Assembly (NCBI GenBank): GCA_024402405.1
Contig: JAKSTW010000007.1
Location: 1 to 59,221, forward strand
Source: Spirochaetia bacterium
Lineage (GTDB): Bacteria; Spirochaetota; Spirochaetia; CADAEX01
Reading direction: 5' to 3'
Length of the DNA stretch: 59,221 bases
Of this stretch, positions 1 through 9,992 are shown piece by piece. Position 1 is the stretch's first letter, and each line of letters begins with the position of its first letter. The notes under the pieces were generated by a model. It ran no database searches and was not told where the DNA came from. It saw nothing but the letters and a program-made list of their open reading frames with translations. The position numbers and the translations under genes were made by a program.

Positions 1-98
1 TCGTCCACAGGTGTGTCAAACTGATACGGAATTAAGTCGACAGAACCGGCATTATATCCAGTTGTGATAAGTGCTTATAATGCAAGGAAATGATAATT
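1..98. other. left-edge segment without an assignable gene
   Basis: No complete gene fits here. On the minus strand one frame stays open from a stop at about 75-77 to the window edge but contains no convincing start codon. On the plus strand a different frame is open from the edge to a TGA near 65-67. Either could be the end of a gene lying outside the window. A TATAAT hexamer occurs on the minus strand around 52-57 and might serve a gene to the left. Nothing stronger can be said. Confidence 0.3.
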
Positions 99-3044
99 TT
101 ACTGATTGGAATTTATGTGTTTTTTGACGTAGGAAGGGAGAAAATCATATATTTCTGTAGAGGTCAGAATATTCTTTTTCCGGAGGGTAAAAAACCAGAA
201 TATTACTGCGCATATCAGGAGTACGATACCTATCATGGTGCATACATTATTCATTCCCAATGGCAGAAGCCATACAAATATAGGCTGTCCTAATTTTCCC
301 AAACCCCTGAATTTTGTATTTACCTGATTTACGATTATCGGAGATGCTCCCAGCTTGTCAGCCTGCTCAGTATAGTAGACTGTTGTGAACATCTCAGAAA
401 TGAATGAGTCGGTTACCGTTGCTATGAACAGCATTATGATTGCCCAGGTTATTCCATGGTTCATGATAAAGAATGAAGATACGATACCGCAGGATATAAG
501 ACCGGTAAGTATGATATTTCTGCTGCCTATTTTATGCGCTGTCTTGCAGAATGTTTCTGATACGACATAACAGAACATTCTCATGAGTACTGTAAGGTTT
601 GCAAGAATTATAGGAGACATATCTGCTGCTTTCGCTGTGATAGGGAAGCTGTAGTTGCAGTATCCTGCTATGACGATCAGCGGGATCAATGCACACATGA
701 AATATATGACTGACGTTGGTTTGCATGCGATCCGGATCGCTTCATGAATAGAGCAGATCGCATTGTTATGTTTGCCATCAGATTTACCTGCCAGTACTTT
801 TATCGATATTATAAGGAGACAGAATCCTCCGGCTGCACATATTATATAAAGGATTTCATATCCGAAGTAGGTTACTGCATAACCGGATATCAGGATACCT
901 ACGATATAGGCTGCAATGGTTGATCTGTAGAATGAATCTATGAGTTTTTCCTGCTGTGCCCTTATATTGATCTTGAATGGCATATCGCTGATGATGCCTG
1001 AAAGTATTCCTTCTGAGAAAAATCCCAGGATGCATTTTCCTATTGCAAACGGAATGAGTATGCCGGCTCTGAGTGCCATTATACAGCAGATACTTCCGAC
1101 TAATGAGAATAAAGATGCTATTGTTCCCAGACATTTTTCAGAGATGTGCATTCTTAATAAGCTTGCAGATAATTTACCGGCGAACTGTGATATGGTGAAT
1201 GCCAGCAGTGCCGCACCGGATATGGCAGTTGCCGTTGCCGCAGGCATATTGGAACAGATATCCCTGAATATGAGGACGAGGAACATGATATCTATTGTTT
1301 TCAGTATATAGAGAATGAAACATGATATTCCTGAGAGATTTGCCACTGCCTCTGACTTGCTGTGAGGCCTTATGGCCTTATAGTTCCTTATATCCGCAGT
1401 GAAGTTTCTGGCAAGTTTCTGAATTATATATATTCCTGTCAGCAGTGCTGCCAGGTTGATGAAGATCCGTATTGAATATGAATATGCTGTCTCCTTTATA
1501 TTGTTCAGCAGGTAAGATACCGTCAGTGCGGCTACGATTTCCTCTGAATCGTATTTATCCTTTATGGTCCTTCTGTCTGTCATGCTGACGGTGTCTGCAT
1601 CTGCATAGGTCATTATTCCCTTGTCTGTCATGCTCAGATAATGATCGCTTATATCGGCACGATATGGATAACCTGTCATGTTGGCACCTATGGAATCTGC
1701 CAATGAATAGAATACCATATTTTTATCGCAGATGGTGAGATATGCATAACAGCCATATTGCTTGCCTCCTGACTGGGTTATATACCGCAGCAGGTTGTTT
1801 ATCTCATTTATCTCTTCCCAGTTTTCAGGGGCAAAACAGAACTCCTGCACTCCGGCAGATCTTATTTTGGTGAATGTGTCTGAATGGTAGTTCTGCAATA
1901 TTTTAGTTATAGTGGTGCTGAGCATGGAGATCTGTTTCTTGAACTCATTTTCATAATTCTTGTATATGTTCAAAGAGTAGAAACCGGATATTATCGCTAT
2001 TACCACGGCCACCAGCAGAATATGTCTGGTATGTCTGTTCAGATGCCTCAGATATCTCGGAATGGAATAGAGCAGGGATACGAACAGAGAAACCAGCAGT
2101 ATAGAAAGGCAGATCCAGTACAGATCTCTCATAAGTATGACATGTCCTGATATCTTGTATGTCCTGTACTGGGCGATGTCTTTCGTTGCGTGGTCATATA
2201 CGCAGATACCGTTGTCCCAGTAATAAGACATATAAGTTTTGATCGGATGTCCCTTCTCATTATGTAACTTGTTCATTGTGCATTTTGCAAGAAGGTTCCA
2301 CTCGTCGACTCCGAAGAATGTCTTGAATGCACGCAATACCGGATCAGAGTTTATATACTCACTGATATTGAGCTTGATCGCCGGTATGAAGGGCTTGAAT
2401 TTTATGAACATGTTGCACTGCAGGTCAGTATATTGAAGCGAGTCATCATGGAGATCATAGGTACCTGATGCTATCGGAATTTCAGATTCTGAGCTTATTG
2501 TTACCCAGTTGCTGTTATCCAGGTCAATGGCTGCCAGACTTTTTCTGGATGGATTGATTCTTACCAGATGCAGATGACCATTCTTTATATAGATGTCTGA
2601 AAAACTTGGCATAGTCCTGTACTGGTCATCAGGAACTGTCTCTTTGTATATTGTTGCCTTGTGCTTGCCATTCAGAGTGTACTGCTCTATATGCTCATAT
2701 TCTATCCAGATACTGCCATTGATATAGTTGACTCCGCATATGTATATGCTGTCATCTGTGAGCAGCACTTTTGTGATACGGTCAAATGGATAGTGCAGTT
2801 TTGGCAGATTGATTATGTCTGTGACAGTGTCTTTGTCCACACATATCATCCTGGTATATTGCTTGTCCACTATATAAAGCAGGTCATTATAAGGAGCCAC
2901 CAGCTGGGGATTGTCCAGATGGAACACACGCTCAAAAGGCTTTGTATGCAGCTTGTCAAAATTGTATATTATGAAAAATAAAGATAAAAATAAAATACCG
3001 AGATATATTTTTTTTATAATGCTATGTAATTTTGTTTTTGTCAT
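99..3044 (-). CDS. Cache-like sensor fused to an MFS-like membrane domain
   Basis: This is a 981-residue membrane protein with an unusual order of parts. One N-terminal membrane helix (about 10-28) is followed by roughly 280 extracytoplasmic residues with short beta-rich units of the kind seen in propeller folds (LLYIVDKQ, SIYICGVN). Two helices (about 308-362) come next, then an extracytoplasmic segment of about 160 residues resembling a Cache sensor (AYLTICDKNMVFYSLADS), and a closing helix near 530-550. The last 410 residues contain about 10-12 hydrophobic segments resembling a major facilitator core. The chain ends in a short basic tail and no kinase, cyclase or phosphatase domain is visible. 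It may be a sensor-gated transporter or a signalling protein that lost its output domain. A GGGA sequence lies 5-8 nt before the ATG. Domain assignments are by eye; the substrate is unknown. Confidence 0.75.
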   Translation of the reverse strand: MTKTKLHSIIKKIYLGILFLSLFFIIYNFDKLHTKPFERVFHLDNPQLVAPYNDLLYIVDKQYTRMICVDKDTVTDIINLPKLHYPFDRITKVLLTDDSIYICGVNYINGSIWIEYEHIEQYTLNGKHKATIYKETVPDDQYRTMPSFSDIYIKNGHLHLVRINPSRKSLAAIDLDNSNWVTISSESEIPIASGTYDLHDDSLQYTDLQCNMFIKFKPFIPAIKLNISEYINSDPVLRAFKTFFGVDEWNLLAKCTMNKLHNEKGHPIKTYMSYYWDNGICVYDHATKDIAQYRTYKISGHVILMRDLYWICLSILLVSLFVSLLYSIPRYLRHLNRHTRHILLVAVVIAIISGFYSLNIYKNYENEFKKQISMLSTTITKILQNYHSDTFTKIRSAGVQEFCFAPENWEEINEINNLLRYITQSGGKQYGCYAYLTICDKNMVFYSLADSIGANMTGYPYRADISDHYLSMTDKGIMTYADADTVSMTDRRTIKDKYDSEEIVAALTVSYLLNNIKETAYSYSIRIFINLAALLTGIYIIQKLARNFTADIRNYKAIRPHSKSEAVANLSGISCFILYILKTIDIMFLVLIFRDICSNMPAATATAISGAALLAFTISQFAGKLSASLLRMHISEKCLGTIASLFSLVGSICCIMALRAGILIPFAIGKCILGFFSEGILSGIISDMPFKINIRAQQEKLIDSFYRSTIAAYIVGILISGYAVTYFGYEILYIICAAGGFCLLIISIKVLAGKSDGKHNNAICSIHEAIRIACKPTSVIYFMCALIPLIVIAGYCNYSFPITAKAADMSPIILANLTVLMRMFCYVVSETFCKTAHKIGSRNIILTGLISCGIVSSFFIMNHGITWAIIMLFIATVTDSFISEMFTTVYYTEQADKLGASPIIVNQVNTKFRGLGKLGQPIFVWLLPLGMNNVCTMIGIVLLICAVIFWFFTLRKKNILTSTEIYDFLPSYVKKHINSNQ

Positions 3045-3075
3045 ATTGTCCCGGTACTTTAATACAGCAATAATA

Positions 3076-3105
3076 AAGAGAGCATTCCTTATGGAATACT
3101 CTCTT
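3076..3105 (-). terminator. hairpin terminator downstream of pckG
   Basis: A 12-pair stem with one C/A mismatch and a 4-nt TTAT loop lies 31 bp past the pckG stop. Read on the minus strand it is followed by TTTATTATTG. On the plus strand the hairpin is followed by ATTTTTTATG, so it could work both ways, but only a minus-strand gene ends here. Confidence 0.7.
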
Positions 3106-3135
3106 ATTTTTTATGAATTGTCTTATGAATATTAC

Positions 3136-4965
3136 TTAAAGTGCTTTCAGATTCTTTTCAAGAATATCCAGCTGCTCTGAAAGTTCTTTCGGAAGATGCT
3201 TCCCGAACTTAGGATAATGATTTTCTCTGATATCCTTGATCTCCTTCAGCCATCCTTCTTTGTCTACAGAAGTGATCGCAGGAACATTTGCCTTCTCCTC
3301 CTCTGTAAGTCCGTCGGTGTTCAGTGCACCTGCCTTAGGCATATATCCTATGGCTGTATCCACTGCATTGTCTTTTCCGTTGCAGCGGTCGAATATCCAT
3401 GCCAGAACTCTGGAGTTGTCGCCGTAACCAGGCCACATGAAGTTGCCGTCAGCATCCTTGCGGAACCAGTTGACATAGAAGATCTTAGGCAGTTTGTCCT
3501 CTGTTGATTTCTTTCCGATATTGATCCAGTGCTGGAAATAATCTCCCATATTGTATCCGCAGAACGGAAGCATTGCGAATGGGTCTCTTCTGACCTGTCC
3601 GACCTGATCTGAGATCACAGCCGCTGTGACTTCTGAACCTACTATAGAACCCAGGAATACGCCATGGTTCCATGTCCTTGCCTGATGTACCAGTGGAATT
3701 GTTGAAGGTCTTCTTCCTCCGAAAAGGAATGCTGAGATAGGAACTCCCTTTGGATCTTCCCATTCCGGTGCAATGCATGGGCACTGTCTTGCAGGTGCTG
3801 TGAAGCGTGCGTTAGGATGTGCGAACTCCTCTCCCTTAGGTGATTTGTCCTTTGCCAGTGCATCCCTTGTCTGTCCTTTCCAGTCCACCAGCTTGCCTTT
3901 TGCAGGATAGCCGATTCCTTCCCACCAGATATCTCCGTCCTCTGTGAGGGCACAGTTGGTGAATATTGTGTTGGAGCTGGCTGCTGCCAGTGCGTTCTTG
4001 TTTGATTTCTCTGATGTTCCAGGTGCCACACCGAAGAAACCTGCCTCCGGGTTGATGGCATAAAGTCTGCCGTCTTCACCGAATTTCATCCATGCGATAT
4101 CGTCTCCGATAGTCTCAACTTTCCAGCCAGGAATCTTTGGAATAAGCATTGCCAGGTTGGTCTTTCCGCAGGCAGAAGGGAATGCACCTGTCACATATTT
4201 CACTTCGCCTTCAGGATTTGTAAGTTTCAGGATAAGCATATGCTCTGCCAGCCAGCCTTCATCTCTTGCCAGTACGGTGGCAATTCTGAGCGCAAAGCAT
4301 TTCTTGCCCAGCAGTGCGTTTCCGCCATAACCTGAACCGTAGGACCAGATCGTTCTTTCCTCCGGGAACTGGCTGATATATTTGTTATCCATATCTGCAC
4401 ATGGCCAGATTCCGTTGTCAGACTCACCCTCAGCCAGTGGTTTTCCGACTGAATGGAGACATGGAACGAACTCACCGTCTGTACCGATGGCTTCCAGAAC
4501 CTTGTTTCCCACTCTGGTCATTATTATCATATTGCAGACTACATACTCAGAATCTGTGATCTCAATACCATTCTTTGAGATAGGGGAGCCTACAGGTCCC
4601 ATGCTGAAAGGGATCACATACATTGTCCTGCCTTTCATACATCCGCTATAGAGCCCTTTCATGGTCTTTTTCAGCTCCACCGGATCGATCCAGTGGTTTG
4701 TAGGACCTGCATCCTCTTCTTTTACAGAAGAAATGAAAGTGCGGGCCTCGACTCTGGCAACATCAGAAGGAAGTGAGCGGAACAGAAAGCTGTTCTGTTT
4801 TTTCTTCAGCGGAATAGCCAGACCGGAATCCACCATTTTCTGCATGAGTGTGTCATATTCTTCTTTTGTACCGTCACAGACGTGAACTGCATCCGGTGTA
4901 CACATTTTCTGGACTTCTTCGATCCATGCTTTTATCTTGGCATGTTTGATATCATTGACTGTCAT
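3136..4965 (-). CDS. pckG: phosphoenolpyruvate carboxykinase (GTP)
   Basis: The enzyme interconverts oxaloacetate plus GTP with phosphoenolpyruvate plus CO2 and GDP in the cytoplasm. The 609-residue chain is full length for the GTP-dependent family. Visible motifs are the P-loop FPSACGKTN with the family's reactive cysteine (near residue 266), the metal-binding [10 protein letters not shown], the guanine-site region around [14 protein letters not shown], and [11 protein letters not shown] strong Shine-Dalgarno sequence (AAGGAG) precedes the ATG by about 7 nt. The gene is transcribed alone, with its own promoter and terminator. In fermenting anaerobes this enzyme often runs in the carboxylating direction, making ATP or GTP equivalents on the way to succinate or aspartate; the direction here is inference. 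Confidence 0.98.
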   Translation of the reverse strand: MTVNDIKHAKIKAWIEEVQKMCTPDAVHVCDGTKEEYDTLMQKMVDSGLAIPLKKKQNSFLFRSLPSDVARVEARTFISSVKEEDAGPTNHWIDPVELKKTMKGLYSGCMKGRTMYVIPFSMGPVGSPISKNGIEITDSEYVVCNMIIMTRVGNKVLEAIGTDGEFVPCLHSVGKPLAEGESDNGIWPCADMDNKYISQFPEERTIWSYGSGYGGNALLGKKCFALRIATVLARDEGWLAEHMLILKLTNPEGEVKYVTGAFPSACGKTNLAMLIPKIPGWKVETIGDDIAWMKFGEDGRLYAINPEAGFFGVAPGTSEKSNKNALAAASSNTIFTNCALTEDGDIWWEGIGYPAKGKLVDWKGQTRDALAKDKSPKGEEFAHPNARFTAPARQCPCIAPEWEDPKGVPISAFLFGGRRPSTIPLVHQARTWNHGVFLGSIVGSEVTAAVISDQVGQVRRDPFAMLPFCGYNMGDYFQHWINIGKKSTEDKLPKIFYVNWFRKDADGNFMWPGYGDNSRVLAWIFDRCNGKDNAVDTAIGYMPKAGALNTDGLTEEEKANVPAITSVDKEGWLKEIKDIRENHYPKFGKHLPKELSEQLDILEKNLKAL

Positions 4966-5017
4966 ATATGTCTCCTTCGCTACCGTATGTAATTCACATA
5001 ACCGGTAAATTTTTTTT

Positions 5018-5046
5018 ATATTAACCTATAATAGAGTATATATCAA
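5018..5046 (-). promoter_or_regulatory. pckG promoter
   Basis: TTGATA (5041-5046) and TAATAT (5018-5023) are separated by exactly 17 bp on the minus strand. The predicted start near 5011 gives pckG a leader of about 45 nt, longer than most in this window. Confidence 0.65.
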
Positions 5047-5048
5047 GG

Positions 5049-6374
5049 TTAAAAAAACTGAGAAATCAGGATAATGCCGATACAGATCGGTGCAAAATAT
5101 TTGATGCTGAGGACAAAAACAGCTTTTGCTTTAAATGGTCCTGAAAGTTCGATCTCATCAATAAGTGTTTTGGGCTTAAGGAAGTACCCTATAAAAATAC
5201 AGGTACAGATGGCAGTGACAGGCATCATTATGTTATTGCTGATATAATCGAAGAATGAAAGGAAGTCCATACCCATGATTTTTATGCTGCTGAGGATTCC
5301 GTTGCCCAGGGAGGAAAGGCTTCCCAGAACAAGTGCGATCGCTATTGTCATGAACATAGCCGGTTTCCTTTTTGTTCTGAATTTATACTGAATGCTGTCC
5401 ACTACGGTTTCCATAAGTGATATTGCAGAGGTAAGGGCTGCAAAGAATACAAGCAGGAAGAATACGGTTCCGATGAATGCACCGCCTTTCATACTGTTGA
5501 ACACTTTCGGAAGAGTTATGAAAATAAGTCCCGGACCTGCACTGATGGAATCTTCACCGAGAAATACAAATACGGCAGGAATTACCATAAGACCTATCAC
5601 CAGTGCAATTACTGTATCAAAGATAGCTATGTACTTTACAGAAGATACTATGTCTGTATTCTTTTTTACATAAGCGCCGTAGTTTACCAGAATGCCCATG
5701 GCAATAGACAGACTGTAGAACGTCTGGCTCATGGCTGCAAGCATGCTTTCCAGGGAGAATTTTGTGAAGTCTGGTTTGAGATAATATATGATACCTTCTT
5801 TTGCGCCTGGAAGGAAACATGCATATCCAGCTACAAAAAACGTGAGAACTACCAGAAAAGGCATAAGGAGCTTGCTTGATCTCTCCACACCTTTCTCGAT
5901 TCCCAAGTACACTATGATGGAGACAGAGCCGATGAAGATGATGAACCATAGAAGAGGTGACCATGTCTGGGATATGAAGTTGGCGAAAAAGCTGTTGTCT
6001 GTTACCGACTGGATGTGACACAATGAGAATTCTGCAAGATATTTTAAGATCCATCCTCCTATCACACAATAATATGAAAGGATGACAGCTGGTATTATTG
6101 TGCTGATGACACCTATGAATGCAAATCTTTTATCCAGTGTCTTGAATGCATCAAGAATACAGCAGTCTGCTTTTCTGCCTATTGCAATTTCTGCGAGCAT
6201 CAGAGAACATCCTACGGTCAGTACAAGGATCATATAGATCAGCAGGAAGATGCCGCCGCCATATTTTGCTGCAACATAAGGAAATCTCCATATGTTGCCA
6301 AGCCCCACTGCTGAAGCTGATGCTGCCAGTATGAATCCAAATTTTCCGGAAAATGAACTTCTGCTATTATTCAT
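5049..6374 (-). CDS. sodium-dependent transporter, neurotransmitter:sodium symporter family
   Basis: The 441-residue integral membrane protein has about eleven or twelve hydrophobic helices, the usual bacterial size for this family (LeuT-like fold). The first helix carries the signature GLGNIWRFPYVAAKYGGG, which in the family forms the sodium- and substrate-binding unwound region. The likely job is sodium-coupled uptake of an amino acid or amine; the substrate cannot be told from sequence alone. The gene stands alone, divergent from the exported protein at 6500. A GAGG Shine-Dalgarno sequence precedes the ATG. Confidence 0.93.
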   Translation of the reverse strand: MNNSRSSFSGKFGFILAASASAVGLGNIWRFPYVAAKYGGGIFLLIYMILVLTVGCSLMLAEIAIGRKADCCILDAFKTLDKRFAFIGVISTIIPAVILSYYCVIGGWILKYLAEFSLCHIQSVTDNSFFANFISQTWSPLLWFIIFIGSVSIIVYLGIEKGVERSSKLLMPFLVVLTFFVAGYACFLPGAKEGIIYYLKPDFTKFSLESMLAAMSQTFYSLSIAMGILVNYGAYVKKNTDIVSSVKYIAIFDTVIALVIGLMVIPAVFVFLGEDSISAGPGLIFITLPKVFNSMKGGAFIGTVFFLLVFFAALTSAISLMETVVDSIQYKFRTKRKPAMFMTIAIALVLGSLSSLGNGILSSIKIMGMDFLSFFDYISNNIMMPVTAICTCIFIGYFLKPKTLIDEIELSGPFKAKAVFVLSIKYFAPICIGIILISQFF

Positions 6375-6414
6375 TGAAAAACCTCATTGAATATGAATGT
6401 AAATAATATCAGAA

Positions 6415-6443
6415 ATTATATTCTTTAATTTTAAATTTTACAA
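6415..6443 (-). promoter_or_regulatory. promoter of the SNF-type transporter gene
   Basis: TTGTAA (6438-6443) and a perfect TATAAT (6415-6420) are 17 bp apart on the minus strand. The leader would be about 35 nt. Confidence 0.65.
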
Positions 6444-6475
6444 ATGATTTTATATCCATTTCAGATTTTTTGAGT

Positions 6476-6481
6476 TATACT
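6476..6481 (+). promoter_or_regulatory. -10 element of the barrel-like protein gene
   Basis: TATACT lies just ahead of the GAAAGG ribosome site, giving a leader of only about 12 nt. The matching -35 position is poor. Confidence 0.45.
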
Positions 6482-6499
6482 TCTGAAAGGCAGATGATT

Positions 6500-7492
6500 A
6501 TGAAAAAAATACCAGCTTTCTCACTTATATTATGTTTTTTTATGACAGTTCTGATTTCTTCTGTCACCGCTGATGGATCGGATGCATCATCTGCGGAAAA
6601 CAGTGAAAGTTCGGAGAATCAGAGTGCGGTGAAAGTTCCATTCTCTGAAAAATTCAATAACTTTATCAGACCTTTCACTTTCGGTGTGGGAACAGAGCCA
6701 GGCATAGACAAGAATGCAGTGTATGTCTTCCTTATGTATGATTATTCTGAGAAATATTCATCATCGATAAAATTTACTTTTGAGGGGAATACTTCCAAAG
6801 AGCATGATCTTGATGTGGATGAGATTTTTTATAAACCAGAGAACAAATATCTTGAGCTGAACAAATCCACCACTTTTGAGATAGATTTTCTCCCGATAAT
6901 ATGGCATTTCAGCAAATGTGATTTCGGGACCGGAGTGTTTTTCGGATATTATAATTATGATACTGAAGGAGTCTATAATACAGTTGGCAAGGGAAGCCAT
7001 ATAGACAGTGACACCGATCTTTTCTATCTGGGGCCTATGCTTTATTATAAATTTGAGCTGGAAATGGGAAAATATGTGAAGTTCGGAGGCATAACAGAAT
7101 TTTTTCCTGTTGCCGGTGTAAAATTTATAAATCATTCACATATAAAAAATTATACTGTCTCTTCTGTTGATGAATATACTGATAAAGATACAAAATACGG
7201 TGTGGTATTCCCTTATGTTTATCAGATTGTGTATTTCACCTGTTTCAAGTATTTCAATTTTTCCACATCTGTGGAGTATGAGCATTATTCCATAGGACAT
7301 AACACCAAGTATCTGGTGGATAATACTATCTGGCGTTATGGTGTGGCCATATTGAAGAAGCCGAAGGGAATGTTCCTCAGTTTCCTCGGAGGTATTTTTT
7401 ATGAGCATGAATGGGAGAGCATAGATGTTCCTGGATCGCATAGCCTGGATCATGACGGACGGTGGGTTTTCTGTCTGGGTGCCTCCACCTGA
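6500..7492 (+). CDS. exported beta-rich protein, possible outer-membrane barrel
   Basis: No family was recognised. The 330-residue chain starts with a Sec signal peptide (two lysines, a hydrophobic stretch, then a cleavable SSVTA/DG site), followed by a low-complexity Ser/Glu linker. The remainder alternates polar and hydrophobic residues in short strands rich in Tyr and Phe and ends ...WVFCLGAST, consistent with a small outer-membrane beta barrel. The ATG at 6500 is preferred over one at 6494 because GAAAGG lies about 9 nt upstream and the MKK start fits the signal peptide. It diverges from the transporter gene at 6374. Periplasmic or surface location is inferred. Confidence 0.7.
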   Translation: MKKIPAFSLILCFFMTVLISSVTADGSDASSAENSESSENQSAVKVPFSEKFNNFIRPFTFGVGTEPGIDKNAVYVFLMYDYSEKYSSSIKFTFEGNTSKEHDLDVDEIFYKPENKYLELNKSTTFEIDFLPIIWHFSKCDFGTGVFFGYYNYDTEGVYNTVGKGSHIDSDTDLFYLGPMLYYKFELEMGKYVKFGGITEFFPVAGVKFINHSHIKNYTVSSVDEYTDKDTKYGVVFPYVYQIVYFTCFKYFNFSTSVEYEHYSIGHNTKYLVDNTIWRYGVAILKKPKGMFLSFLGGIFYEHEWESIDVPGSHSLDHDGRWVFCLGAST

Positions 7493-7498
7493 TGCCAC

Positions 7499-7528
7499 TT
7501 GTTTTTAATGATGTCTTTTATATATAAT
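7499..7528 (+). promoter_or_regulatory. probable gpmI promoter
   Basis: TTGTTT (7499-7504) is followed after 18 bp by TATAAT (7523-7528). It begins just past the stop of the upstream gene. Confidence 0.5.
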
Positions 7529-7560
7529 TTCTCAGATAAATCTTTCTGTGAGGTATTGAA

Positions 7561-9222
7561 ATGTCAGAAGCTGTAAGACCGCTTGATAAAAATGATTCTT
7601 GGAAGGGACGCCGTGGACCTGTGGTGCTGGTCATCATGGACGGTGTCGGTTATGGAAAATATCAGGAGGGTGATGCAGTCAGAGCCAGCCGTATGGCCAA
7701 TCTGGATGCACTTACAGCTTCCAGTCCCCATACACAGCTGAAAGCCCATGGAACTGCTGTTGGGCTGCCAAGTGACGCTGACATGGGAAACAGCGAGGTT
7801 GGACACAATGCCATGGGATGCGGACGTGTGTTTGCCCAGGGTGCCAAACTGGTGTCCAATGCCATTGCCACAGGTGATATGTTCAGAGGACAGTGCTGGC
7901 AGAAGCTGGTGTCCAATGTGAAAGAGAAAGGGACTGTGCTGCATTTTATCGGTCTGCTTTCTGATGGCAATGTTCATTCTCATCAGGATCATCTGAAGGC
8001 TATGATCGCCCAGGCGTATAAAGAAGGGGTGAAGACTCTCAGGGTCCATGCCCTGCTGGACGGCCGTGATGTGGATCCTACCAGTGCCCTGGATTATGTG
8101 ACCCCTATGGAGGATTATCTGGCATCTTTTGCAGATGTGGATTACCGTATAGCTTCCGGCGGCGGACGTATGTATATGACCATGGACCGTTACGGTGCTG
8201 ACTGGAGCATGGTGGAACGCGGCTGGAAAGCCCATGTGCTGGGGGAAGGACGGAAGTTCGTCTCTGCCACCGAAGCCATCAGGACATACCGCCAGGAAGT
8301 GCCCGGGGTGCTGGATCAGGATATGCATGAGTTTGTCATTGCAGACGGGGACAGAGCTGTGGGTACCATAAACGACGGCGACAGTGTCATTTACTTCAAT
8401 TTCCGCGGTGACAGAGCCTTGGAGATGACTGCCGCATTTGAGGGTGATGCAAGGTTTGACAGATTTGACCGTGTGCGTGTTCCGAAAGTGGAATATGCCG
8501 GTATGATGGAATATGACGGAGATCTTCATATTCCTGCCCAGTTCCTTGTGAGTCCGCCTTCCATTGACCGCACTATGGGTGAATACCTGACTGCCAGCGG
8601 AGTTAAGCTGATGGCTGTCAGCGAGACCCAGAAATATGGCCATGTGACATATTTCTTCAACGGCAACAAGCTTGGGAAGTTTAATGAGGATCTTGAGGAT
8701 TATATAGAGATAAAGAGCGATGTTGTTCCTTTCGAGCAGCGGCCGTGGATGAAATGTGCTGAGATCACTGACAAGGTTATTGAGGCAATAAAAAGCGGAA
8801 AATATGACCATATAAGGCTTAATTTCCCTAACGGAGACATGGTTGGACATACAGGTGTATTCAATGCTGTAGTATGTTCTATGGAAGCTATGGATCTGCA
8901 GCTTGGAAGGATAAAAGCTGCCATTGACGAGGCTGGCGGAATCCTGTGCATCACTGCTGACCACGGCAATTCAGATGATATGTATGAGCATGCCAAGGAC
9001 GGCAGCGTGAAGACTGACAAGTCCGGTGCTCCGAAAGCCAAGACCTCACACAGCCTGAATCCTGTGCCTGCCATAATCTACGATCCTGAATACAAGGGTG
9101 AATATAACAGAGACGCATTGAATACTGGTCTGGGAATCTCCAGCTGGCCTGCAACGATCATGGAGCTTATGGGGTTTGTTCCTCCGGCTGACTATGACAG
9201 GAGCCTGATCGATCTGCTTTGA
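7561..9222 (+). CDS. gpmI: 2,3-bisphosphoglycerate-independent phosphoglycerate mutase
   Basis: The enzyme interconverts 3- and 2-phosphoglycerate in glycolysis with a two-metal (Mn) alkaline-phosphatase-type mechanism. At 553 residues it is slightly longer than the usual 510. Family motifs are all present: VVLVIMDGVGYG near the N-terminus, DMGNSEVGH containing the phosphorylated serine (about residue 78), a LLDGRDVDPTSA segment, and the metal ligands in ITADHGNSDDM and TSHSLNPVP. A GTGAGGT ribosome site sits 7 nt before the ATG. The downstream pseudouridine synthase begins inside its stop codon, so the two are co-translated. Confidence 0.97.
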   Translation: MSEAVRPLDKNDSWKGRRGPVVLVIMDGVGYGKYQEGDAVRASRMANLDALTASSPHTQLKAHGTAVGLPSDADMGNSEVGHNAMGCGRVFAQGAKLVSNAIATGDMFRGQCWQKLVSNVKEKGTVLHFIGLLSDGNVHSHQDHLKAMIAQAYKEGVKTLRVHALLDGRDVDPTSALDYVTPMEDYLASFADVDYRIASGGGRMYMTMDRYGADWSMVERGWKAHVLGEGRKFVSATEAIRTYRQEVPGVLDQDMHEFVIADGDRAVGTINDGDSVIYFNFRGDRALEMTAAFEGDARFDRFDRVRVPKVEYAGMMEYDGDLHIPAQFLVSPPSIDRTMGEYLTASGVKLMAVSETQKYGHVTYFFNGNKLGKFNEDLEDYIEIKSDVVPFEQRPWMKCAEITDKVIEAIKSGKYDHIRLNFPNGDMVGHTGVFNAVVCSMEAMDLQLGRIKAAIDEAGGILCITADHGNSDDMYEHAKDGSVKTDKSGAPKAKTSHSLNPVPAIIYDPEYKGEYNRDALNTGLGISSWPATIMELMGFVPPADYDRSLIDLL

Positions 9223-9992
9223 TATTTCCCCGTTCTGTACGAAATTATCTGTCGTATCTGGGAGTGTGCAACCCCAGGCGTGCCTATGATTTTCTTGATA
9301 GAAACCAGCTGATGGCTGATGGTGTGCGCATAACAGACTGGGATCATCTCATTTCTTCTGGCTGCACACTGAACGGCAGGATACTTCCGCATCCTGAATT
9401 CACATATATAATGATGAATAAGCCTGTGGGGTATGTCTGTTCCAGGGTATCAGACAGAAGCCCGGTGGTCTTTGATCTGCTGGATGAAAATCTTTGCACC
9501 GGGGACAGAGCTGCCGGACTGCACACTGCCGGGCGTCTGGACAAGGATACTTCCGGGCTGCTGATACTAACTGATGATGGTGCATTTTCTCATTATCTGG
9601 CATCTCCGGAGGCTCATATATCCAAAACATATCACGCTATTCTTGATGCTCCTCTGTCCCCGGCCGAACAGGATGAGTATGAGTGCCGGTTCCATGCCGG
9701 ACTGTATCTGCCTCCATGTGAGAAAGCTTCCGGATTCATGACACAGCCTGCAAGTCTGGAATGGCTGGATGTTGGAGTGCCTGAGCTGGGATGTGCCAGC
9801 TGTGCATCAGAATGTCTGGTCACGATATCAGAGGGAAAATTCCATCAGGTGCGGCGGATGTTCCAGGTACTTGGTCGCCGGGTGATGGCATTGAAACGTA
9901 TTTCCATAGGCAGATTGCCGCTGGGGACAGAGCTTGCTCCCGGAGGATACCGGAGCCTTACAGAAGATGAGATAAGAAGTTTTATCAGTTAG
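9219..9992 (+). CDS. pseudouridine synthase, RsuA/RluB/RluE/RluF family
   Basis: The protein converts a specific uridine in ribosomal RNA to pseudouridine. The first 50 or so residues form an S4-like RNA-binding segment (RNYLSYLGVCNPRRAYDFL), followed by the catalytic domain with GRLDKDTSGLLILTDDG carrying the catalytic Asp, and the C-terminal GKFHQVRRMF motif. The start appears to be TTG at 9219, which overlaps the gpmI stop as TTGA; no in-frame ATG lies close enough to keep the S4 domain, and no Shine-Dalgarno sequence is correctly spaced, so translation is probably coupled. The exact target position cannot be assigned. Its 3' end overlaps the convergent cysE by 8 bp. Confidence 0.9.
   Translation: MIFPRSVRNYLSYLGVCNPRRAYDFLDRNQLMADGVRITDWDHLISSGCTLNGRILPHPEFTYIMMNKPVGYVCSRVSDRSPVVFDLLDENLCTGDRAAGLHTAGRLDKDTSGLLILTDDGAFSHYLASPEAHISKTYHAILDAPLSPAEQDEYECRFHAGLYLPPCEKASGFMTQPASLEWLDVGVPELGCASCASECLVTISEGKFHQVRRMFQVLGRRVMALKRISIGRLPLGTELAPGGYRSLTEDEIRSFIS

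Noticed and set aside
6494-6499. upstream ATG for the barrel-like protein
   Set aside because: The GAAAGG spacing and lysine-led signal peptide favour the ATG at 6500.
7564-8964. 466-codon open frame on the minus strand opposite gpmI
   Set aside because: It lies entirely across a well-supported enzyme gene, has a His/Ser/Pro-rich composition typical of an antisense frame, no ribosome site and no recognisable domain.
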